Shown in pieces: positions 1 to 10,300 of a stretch of DNA of 25,000 nt; position 1 is the stretch's first letter, and every line of letters begins with the position of its first letter. The notes beneath the pieces are model-generated. The model had not been told where the DNA came from. It ran no database searches and saw nothing but the letters and a program-made list of their open reading frames with translations. Made by a program: the position numbers and the translations under genes. This stretch comes from Owenia fusiformis (taxonomy: Eukaryota; Annelida; Polychaeta; Sabellida; Oweniidae): assembly GCA_903813345.2 (NCBI GenBank), contig CAIIXF020000144.1, positions 1 through 25,000 on the forward strand, given 5' to 3'.

Positions 1-43
1 ATTTGATGAATCAGAATTAAGTGCACTTCTACAGGCTTAAACC

Positions 44-898
44 TTTTATTGGAGAGCTTTCGATAAAAGTTGTTTCGAAAACGTATACGTAAACTTGTAC
101 TTTAAAGGGTCTTGTCACACTAAAACCAGTTTAAAATTGATTTTAATGAATTGTACCGAGTTGACATAAATTGTGTCAGTGTTGTAATTCTCCTTTATCA
201 ATCAGTGACTGCGTTTGTAAAATCAGTCGCACCAAGCGTTGTAATCTGTACATTAGACAAGTCTTGAGGCGGGTTGTTTTACAAACAAGTCCCTTTAATG
301 CGGGTCATCACACGAACGAGTTAATTTATTCACAGTTCCTATTGAAGTTTTAGTTGAGATATAAGTTTCGAACGTATAAAAAGGCATATACACGATTATG
401 GTAAACTTATAAATTGGTACTAAACGTAAACCCTTACATACTCATGTGAGTCGACCAATAAGCCGTGACCACTATTTAAAATTAATAAGCTGAATATGTA
501 AAAGTATCCAATCAAACACTTGGACTAACAATTTGATACACTTCATCGAACCAGTCTGTGTTAGCGATTCCTGGAGCGAGCCATTTGGTTGCATAACAAA
601 CTCTCTACGAGGTGTTTCATAATGTTCATCTCCAAAGTCGATTTAAGATAAGATAAGCCAATAATATATATATCACAAAGGAAAAGCTATTTCATTTTAG
701 ACCAAGACATCTCACAAATGTGATAATAAATATACTTTAAAAGTCACAAATGGTTTACATTTGAACGTTATATAACATCCGACATCCGGAGATTTTTAAC
801 TAATAGCCTTCATTATGTGACACCATGTATTTTTATTTACAAGTACAAGTTTACGTATAAGTTGACCAAATAACTTATATCGAAAGCTCTCTATTAAA
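44..898. mobile_element. Inverted-repeat DNA element (MITE-like), about 855 bases
   Basis: The two ends are inverted copies of each other. The left arm (about 44-102) begins TTTTATTGGAGAGCTTTCGA and the right arm (about 841-898), read on the other strand, begins TTTTAATAGAGAGCTTTCGA. Similarity continues through a shared ACGTAAACTTGTACTT. No coding frame lies inside, so it is probably a non-autonomous DNA transposon. A diverged relative in the same orientation lies at about 19164-19790. The element sits in an intron of gene A, or downstream of its last visible exon. No convincing target-site duplication was found. Confidence 0.7.
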
Positions 899-1303
899 AC
901 ATTTGACCCAGTGATCCCGAGGTGATTTTTGATGGTGTGCTTTCCAACGCATGGACTTGACCTAATGTGACCTCAATGTGGTTATTCCCTTATTATAATA
1001 CATTTATATAGGCTACTGGGCCAAAATGCAATTTCAAAGTCCACTTTATACTGGGCCTAATAACTCCAATAACTCAACATAACTTCAATAAACTGCCGTG
1101 TCCTCTATACCCCGTAAGCATTGTCCTCCTAGGTTTGTTTGAAATCTGCACCAGTGTCATAGAGCTTGTAACCAGAGACATATATGTCTCTGTTGTAACT
1201 GACCAAACTCTTAAGAAAAGATACATAAACAAATGGACAGACACTAATATTTGTTGTTTGTAGAATTAGTTTAAGAAAAGTATCAAAAGATCTAATGTCA
1301 TAC
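899..1303. other. Non-coding stretch, intron of gene A
   Basis: Searched on both strands for the missing next exon of gene A (a GHTHED-like block). None was seen. Several Cys- and Asn-containing frames close quickly and lack paired splice sites. Confidence 0.5.
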
Positions 1304-1391
1304 CAACCTCGGCAAATATATTCCTTTGTACTAGTAGTTCACACAAACCGAGCATATATTTATTTTTGTTTTCGCGCCAACAGTTGTCTGC
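1304..1391 (-). CDS. Gene A exon 7 (ADNCWRENKN motif)
   Basis: An 88-base exon that opens after TTTACAG and ends before GTATGA. It enters in phase 0, matching exon 6, and leaves in phase 1. It encodes ADNCWRENKN, then a hydrophobic helix (MLGLCELLVQ) and RNIFAEV. With the end of exon 6 the motif reads NAQADNCWRENKN, which I recognise as the conserved L.LQ.DN..RENKN block of the DUF7869-type family. Asp540 is a candidate catalytic acid if the fold is RNase H. The next exon would complete codon 568 and was not found between 1 and 1303. Confidence 0.8.
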
Positions 1392-4300
1392 CTGTAAATG
1401 TAGAACAGTCAACATGTTATGATGTATTCGCCATTCAAATGTTTGCGTGAGACCCCCAACGCGGGGCATGATGGGGATTTTGACAGAATAAAAATTGGGC
1501 TGTCAAATTCCCAACCTTGGGGGACAACATGTTCAGTCAATTTCACCACCAAATTAAATACTTTTAATTCCTACACTGCCCATTGTTTGGTAAAAATCCT
1601 CTCCTCTGGGTGAAAATTACTTGACAAATTCCCCATTCTACCCGCGCGGGGATCTCATGCGAACATTTGAATGGTGCATTAAACTCCATCCTGAGTGTGG
1701 CCCTGAAGTGAAATGGTGACAATCATTGGATGACAAATACTTGAGCATTACTCTTACCAACACAAGCCTCTCTACCATAGTTGCTGAGTCAACCTGATGC
1801 GAGAAAAATCTCTCTGATAGAAAATACTGTATTAGTACCAGCAAATATTTCAAAAAGCAAGTCCAATATCCAATATAAGAACCCCTATTCTTACTATCGA
1901 AAATAGGATTCTTGAAATACTATCTAACATGAATCGCTTTGTTGAGACTCCATCAACTTGACTCTCTTACGAAAAAATAGGATTCTACTGACTCAACGTG
2001 AGGACATACATCATTGACCAATTGATTTAGCATCGGGATACCATCATATATGTCACAATGTAAAGTCAATGGCAGCCTTGCTGAAATTCTCTCTTTCTCA
2101 GAAGAACTCAGTTCTATCGAATCTCAACAAGTAGATTCATATTGGATAGTATTGCTAGAATCCATTTTCGAAAGTAAGAATAGGGGTTCTTAAACAGGAC
2201 ATTAAAGCCTAATATAACTTTTGATATAATATATACGTTTTGAAATCTTTGTTAAGTACTATATGGATACTTAGTGAGGACACCAAATAAACTTATAAGC
2301 AAAGGCAAACATACCTGAAGGTATAGAACACGTGGTAGTCTTCTCTTCTGAAATATATAATACCGTGATCGATTAAGTTGCAAAGTTTAGTCATTTCTCC
2401 ACGTTTTCATGCTATTTTGGTCACCTTATCTGCAATTTTTATGCTATATATATCACCGAAGCCACATTTTAGTGACACTTTTACACATCTTAAGTAAAAT
2501 GGAGAGAACGCTGTAGCATACCTGTGCGTTACTGCAGTATAATAATGCCCTCAAAAGGATGTTTATGGATAAATTAGAATCGTGCGGATATTCACAAGTG
2601 TCAAGGTAAGTTGAGAACGCTCTTTGGCCATGTGAAATAACTCCAGTGATGTGGGTTTTCAACAGATCAGCTTGAGACACTGACTTTGATTTTGGTCCAA
2701 TGTGATGGGGAAGTGATGTTTTGCCTGCAAATATAACAGAAATGTCTCATTAGAGTTGTTGCAGTAATATACTTGATCATAGCATTTCAATGTACATATT
2801 TTACTAGGTGTAGCCTTTGTTTGTATTGCCCATGTTTTGTGAACTTGACGCTTTTTGCAGTTGAACCTTTGCTTTTCTTTCGGTTTTTATGAATTTGGTT
2901 TATTTTAGGTGAGGAATTTTACTATTTGGGGTAACATTGGAAATGTTGTGTTTATCTATTATAGTGATTATTTACGGCGTTTGCTCAAGTGTTACAAATG
3001 TCCCCCACGGTGTGTTATTCTAAATTTACTCTCCCATAATAAAAACAAGGTTAATTTCTACAATACCTTGATCCATGCCATCAATTATTAGGCTAAGGAA
3101 GTCATCTGGACATTGCTTTGCTTTTTCTCGCTTAGCATAGTAATACTGACGTTCCATCCTGCAATTTCAGTGAAACATACGGAGACATGCTAAAATGTTA
3201 ATTAGGCCCAAATGTCATACATACAGTCAATTACAAAACGTTCAAATTAACCAAATACGGTAAGATTGACTATCTAACAGTTAGTAGGACTCATTGATAA
3301 GAATTTTTACTAACTCTGATTGGGCTATATATCACGGGGTGCCAACTATGACAATAAACGACTGTTAATTTGAATTTTAGACCTACCCGATGTTCGAAAA
3401 TCAAGAATTGTGAGTCTCATACTGCACCGATTTTCTTCAAAGTTTTATACAAAGCAAAACAAACATGCCTTTATGTTGGTACATTATTTTGTTATACAGA
3501 ATCTCTCGTTTTAGCGGCGTCTTGGTCCCAAGCTGTGAGAAGCGCTTCTCTCAGCCGGGGATCAAAATGTCGCAAAAACGAGAGACTATGTACAATAAGG
3601 CAATGTATCGACAGAAAGGCATTTTTTTGCTTTGTATAAAACAAATTTGAAGAAAATCGGTGTGAGACTCACAATCCTTGATTCTCGAACATCGGGTAGG
3701 TTAAAAATTCAAATTAACGGTCGGAGTTGGCACCGCGTGTATTTGCTAAAAAAAAATCTTCTCTATTGTACTTAAATTTAGAAAATATTTTTCTCTTCAT
3801 TTTGAATGGCATGAGCAATTTATCAAATATTGTCGTGAATCGCCACAATATTCAGTCTTCCATATCGTCAATGACAACGGAAATTGAATTTCAATAAATC
3901 TAAAGAGACAGCGGGCCATGGTTATCAATTTTTCCTTTGTCATGTGTCATACTATGATCTGTAAAATCAATGATTTTACCTCGATGTTATAAACAAGTTA
4001 TATGTACGATTAGTAAACATACGCTTTGATTTATTATTGTACAACATAAATTTAATGTAGGTACTTTATTAAGCCTGCAGTTAACGAAAATCAAATCGAA
4101 TGGAGCTTTGCAGATATTGACTTAATTAATCCAAAATACATGAACTATTTTTGAATTGTATACATGTCTCAACGATAACTATTTGCGAGAACCTACATTT
4201 GCCGTTTGTTATGCTGTCTAAGGAGCGATTTAATTTCTCGTCTGGCATCTGGTTGTAGAGTTCGTTCCAGTCGACGATTCAGGGTCACTCATTTGTCACA

Positions 4301-7300
4301 TTTGGTGAATGAGTTGGTCTGCAAAAGAATTGGTACCATGTAATTTAAGATGTATTCCCATGTCACCATCGAGTGTCTTAAAAATTCTTACAAATACAGT
4401 TTACATTTACTTCAAACGTTTATACTCAAATATTATAGACATATCACAACTCCCAACATAATCTCTGTTATCAGGTGGTGATTGTCATGTAAATGTCTTA
4501 AATTGATGTATTAAAAGTGTTTTCATATTTTCACTGCTTACCTGCCTAATCTTTAAATGAGGAAACATTTCAGCCCACACATCCATGAACCTTGATTTCC
4601 TTAGAGGTATGTTAGACTCTGCCAGTTTTTCTTGCTGGTAAATGTCATAAATAGCTTCTTTTCTAGTTTTATATGGCAGAAAAAAATCATCTGAATCTGG
4701 CATTCTATCTGAATGGAATGATGCATACTCCTCAATCCATAACACAGCTTCTGTGTAGCGAGGTGTATGCCCCCGACCATTTTTATGTCCCGCAGCTACT
4801 GCTCCAACGTGATACATCTTCACAGATTCGTAATAAAAGTTTTTATCTATTCCATAAAATGTCATGAACGCCTTCTGACAAACATTATTGCCATCTTGTA
4901 CCGAGAAAAGAAAGTTTGATCTTTTCATCTTTTTAGATTGTCCAATTTTTTCCAACATCCATGCCCGTCTATCTTCTGAATTCTTCGACCAAAACAAAAT
5001 TCTATAATTGGCGACTTCATCTAATGATATAAACTGTCCGCAGTCTCTGCCACAACATTTTGGCATATACTTTACTTTCAGAAGAGCTGATTTAGTGGTA
5101 AGTTTTCGGAGCATTTTTGACTGCTTTACCCTCCTCTTTTTTCGATTACCTAAAACACAAGACAACAACCATTTAATATTTAATATTAAAAGTATTCAAT
5201 TACCCATAGTTATTATGTTAAATCAGCCACTGATAGGACTATACGTGCTTACAATTATGATCCTGGCAATGCCAAAGCCACTTAAACGATAACCCCAAAT
5301 AACATTGCACAATTTAGCGATAATTGAGTACTCATTCCAGTAAACATTAGTCCTTAATAAGAACAAATGACATGAGTACTGATTTATTGCATGTTTTAGT
5401 ACTAAATGAGTACTCATATGATGATTGATAAAATAGTACTAATTAAATAGATTTTTCAGTGCTCATATCATTAATTAATTGTATATTAGCGCTTATGAGC
5501 GCGCTTTTGCCAGAGTGCTAATTCAGTACTAATTTTGTACTCATCAAAATAATAGAGTAATCCGCATATCTCCCTGTGATAACCGTTATAGTCAATGACG
5601 CTTTTTATTTATCGCCATGTCAATTGCATCTTCGAATTCCAAGTGGTTATAACACATGGAGTTGGAGCAACTAAAACCTTCAGAATTAAGATGTGTCAAT
5701 TGATTGTTGTGATAAGTTTTTCCATACAAAAAGTTAATTCTTTGTTAGAGTTATTGAATGGAATGGATGGGAACACTCATGCTTTCTTTTTTAGTTGATC
5801 CTACACAAAATAGTCAATTACATCATGGAGTCTATGGTAATATCGGGTGTTTATAGACTACAGTAGTTTAAAGAGGCGTTTGCAAAAAGCTATGACTTCG
5901 ACAATTTATTTACACTCTACTTTGTTATATTATTGCTTACTAATAGATATTGACATAAAAATTACATTTACCATTACTTCTTTTCAAATCTCCATTTTTT
6001 CGATAGCAGCCATTTTGTAAATGTCGTGAATATCTGGTTTATGTTCACTTTATGTTCTTTATTAAAGCCAATTATTGAGAATGACAAATTTAAAAAATTA
6101 AATTGCTACTCAAATTAGTGGCATTACAGTATTTTATTCACATTTTCATCAAAACTTTTTTCAAGAGGTGATGTTAATACATACGACCTCAAATTATTTT
6201 TCGGTAATGTAATTCATAAATGGCCCGAGGAGTTGTCCAAGCTATCAACCTTATCGATTAATGAATCATAATTTGAATTAGACGGTTGGCACACACACAC
6301 ACTCTTGAAATAAGTGGGCATGGAAATTCAAGTATGATTGAAGTGGTTGATTATAGATGTTAGTCCTTTTATCTTTTATTAGGATAGGACATTATCATTA
6401 ACAAACGGTGTTGGCCTGGAAAGCCACATGTGCATATTTAGAAGAATAGTTAGTCTTTCTCGTAACTCACACAAAACACAGTTAACTTCACAGTCTTCGC
6501 AGGTGGCACATGCTTAAAATAATGTTCATGTGTTTTTCATGGTCTTTGGCAACACAAACATGATAGCTCGTGTTACTTGAGCCCAGTGGGTTTTAGTGTC
6601 CATTTCACATTATGTAAGGTCATGTTTAATAAAATCACATGTAAGATAATGTTAACGAGTTTATACTTTTTTTAATTTGTGTACTATTATGTAATGTAAG
6701 AATGTAATGCTTTTAAGTAGAAATAATAAATCAAAATAGATGACCATACGATGTCTCCTGACACGCCAAATTATACTTGTCAGTTTTTTTTATTTTCCTG
6801 GTTGAGCGGGCGGGAAGTATAAAAGGAATTTAAGGAATAAAACCTTAACCCCGGATATCCAATCACGTACTTGCTTTCACTTTCAGATATGCACGTGTGT
6901 CTCGAGTTATACCTTTGGTCTATCTACTGCTGAAGCTAAAAACATCCTCCATTCAGTTTCATGTTTCGAAACAGACAACACAATTCAATCCACGGCTTAT
7001 ATGCTGTTGCAACATGAGTGAAACATTTTGTTTTCCTTCAAATTTCACAGTAGATGACATTTGCGATTAGAATTAGAATTAAATTATAAAATTCGAACGT
7101 TAAAAACACGGCTCATGTCTTTAACAATTCCTCGGATTTAAGCACTTTAGAAAAATATAAACTAACATTTTATTACTCAACCGTCTTGAGAAATGAACAT
7201 ATTTACGCAATCAATAAAGAAATAATTTGATAAACACATTTATGATAGATAACAATTGTCTTAAATACGGGTAATATTTGCGATTGATTTGCGGCAGGGT

Positions 7301-10300
7301 AAAAATTATCGCAACTTTCTTGTCAGTTGCGATTGAAAGCCTTTCAATTTACGATTGCGTTGCGCTGCATTGAGAGGATGATACAAATTCTGATTGCGAT
7401 TTGCAAAAACTTGCGTTGCGTTGTGGAGCGATTGCGAATCTGCGTTGCGACGAGCGGATGATGAGGCCTCAGAGCATCCTGGGTTTGTTGTCTCCTTGAA
7501 GAATATCTTTCAACAACCCCACGGTATTACCCAACTTTTCCTTATTTTGAACATTTATCATGGTTCTGGTTGTCTTGAGTTTGCTTTCATTTCCCTGGAT
7601 GAAAGAGACATTACATTTCCAGACATTACCCTTGATTTGGGGATTGTAGGAAACTTGTCAGTACCTCTGGATTAGTTCATGCCATGATTTATAATTCTTT
7701 GGAATATTTTTGAGAAGGTCCCTATCAACTTCTACTGAACTCCTAAACTAATTGCTTAGTACACTCTTCAAGCAGATCTCCATTCTTTAGACATTCAACT
7801 AGTGGTCATTAGTAAAATTGTACTCATCATTTATGGTAGAACAAGATAACAAATCAGTGGACTTCTTGAAATTATTTGGATAATTAAAAGAATAAAGAAA
7901 ACTACTCAGATGGCTATCTGTAAATAATAATAGTATATTCAAGTTAAACTAACACCCCATTATCTTTCATAAAGAAGCACCCTACAGCCCTACAAGATAC
8001 AAAACCCCGCCAAATATACCATGTGTATAGCTCATTTTGTTCAGTAAGTACTGCAGTTATCCTTTATAGGCTAATGCTTAATGTGTAATTATGTAATTTT
8101 TATCAGCTATCTAATTTCCTCAATGGGCTGCAGGGGGGGGGGGGGGTACTCTACCACGGTCTTTTATTAAGTGTGATTACTTGTGAAGTGAATATTTGGA
8201 CAAATTGGATCGGTATCGTGGTAAAACACACAGGGAAGGAAAATCAGCTATTTGTTCCAAGGGTTGTTGTAACCAATTGGAATTCGAAGTTGGGTTACAG
8301 ATTGCATTTGTAAGTTCAAAGGAATTTGAAATCTAGAAATTATAATAAAATTACTGCAACTATCGTGCAGCAAATCAGTTGATCACTATCCTGCCTTGCC
8401 TTATAAAAAACATTTGGTTGTTTCCAAATTATCTACATGGCTGCTTTTAAGAGAGTAGAAATCTGGCATAAAAGATCACATGCTTTATTTTTTCTCATGT
8501 TTAATGTTTATGATGGAGATTTTTATATATTGTTTATGATCATCATGAACCATAACTTATAAAAATGAAAAATCGGAAACAAATCATCAATCATCAACTT
8601 GGTATTGAAAGTAAGTTTTGAAAATTACTTTATAAATTGTATAACCCATTGTTCATTAAAGTATGTTCTTTTCCGCAATGGCATGCATTCATTTCATGTT
8701 GTGAAATTATGAATTTAGCAATTCAGCAAAATAATGATATATCAGGTATTAATATAGATGGTAAAGAATATAAGATGTCCCAATATATCACTTTTTATTA
8801 AAGATAAAGAGTCGCTGAAAAGTGCTCTTAATACTATTTCTAATTTCTCAACATTTCAGGTCTGAAGTTATACATGGAAAAAACTGAATGCATTTGGCTT
8901 GGAAAAAACAAAGACTTTGAAAAGAAATGTGAAAATATAACCTTCACTGATGAACCAATCAAATATTTAGGAATATCTTTAGGACACAACAAGAAAAAGT
9001 GTTATGAATTAAACTGGGAAGATAGAGTAAAAAAAGTAGAAAAAATACTAGACAGCTGGAAAAACCGATATTTAATATTATTTGGCAAGGTAACAGTGAT
9101 TAAATCACTGGCAATTCCGAAATTGATATATGCAGCATCAGTATTATCTGTGCCAAATAAAATTATAAAAAGGTAAACAATCTCATATTTAAATTTCTTT
9201 GGGATGGAAAAAATGACAAAATAAGAAGAACTATAGTCATAAATAATATTAATAAGTGTGGTATAAATATGATTGACTTATAGTCTCAAATACTTGCAAT
9301 TAAAGCAGCATGGGTCCCACGCTTGCATAATCAAAACATGTACAATAAAATCCCTTATTTCTGTTTCAATAAATTTCTTCCAAATATGACTGTTTTACTT
9401 TGAAATGTTCAATTTTTATCAACAAGTGCTGGAAGCACATTGTTTATGTAAATGCATAAAAAATATAAGAGATATGAAGCAACATGAACTCTTACAAGAG
9501 GTTATATGGGGAAAAAGATTATTCACTGTCAAAAATAAACCAATTTTCTTTGAATCATGGGTCAGAAGTGGAATTATCTATATAAGAGATTTGATAATCC
9601 AAAACAGGTGTCTTGATATTTATATGTTATATCAAAAACGGGTAAATAAACAAAATTGGATATCTGAATATTACAGAGTCTTATCTGCCACAAGCACACT
9701 GAAAGAAAGATTCAATTTAGAATCTGTAAAATATACAAATATTCAAAATACTTTTAATGAAGTAATAGGCTGGGTTATATAATACCATGAACTTCCTCCC
9801 TCTGCTAATATCCTCTATGGATAACATATGAGCCGTTTAACCCCTGTCGCTGTGAGTTCTAGTATATGAAGAAATGAAATGAAATACTGGTACTCATTTT
9901 AGACCTGTAGCCAGGATTTACCGGGGGGCGGTTTTACCAGAAGGGGGGTTTGCCAAGGGGAGGGGGGGCTTTTTCACAGTTTTTGGCAAAAAATCATGCG
10001 GAAAGAACTCAAAATGGTGAAAAACTGCATTATTTTGAAATATATTTCAGGCCAGGGGGATTGGCCGCTCCCTACGCTCCCCCTGACTACGGGCCTGCAT
10101 TTTGCCAAAATTAACAACTGAGTATAAGTCAAACTTACCAGGAGACAAGCAAGAAAGATCCCTAGGTTTTATAAATTCCAAGTCTTCTGGTACTAAGCAG
10201 GAAGGGTCATCTATAGTATTATTTGGACTTTCAGACCCTGGTGCACTTGCTCGTAAAGGAGTAAATTGAAGATCGTCTGCAAGGTGCCAGAAACTCTGGT

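Noticed and set aside
1066-1180. Possible gene A exon 8 on the minus strand after CACTGGTGCAG
   Set aside because: The frame required by exon 7 lacks the expected GHTHED-like motif, and the other frames hit stops.
3370-3650. Open frames of 89 and 61 codons on the plus strand
   Set aside because: They lie wholly inside the 397-base palindrome and have no family resemblance.
7394-7675. 93-codon plus-strand frame
   Set aside because: The first part is the TTGCG repeat block and the rest has no flanking splice signals; the opposite strand also has a partly open frame, so coding status is undecided.
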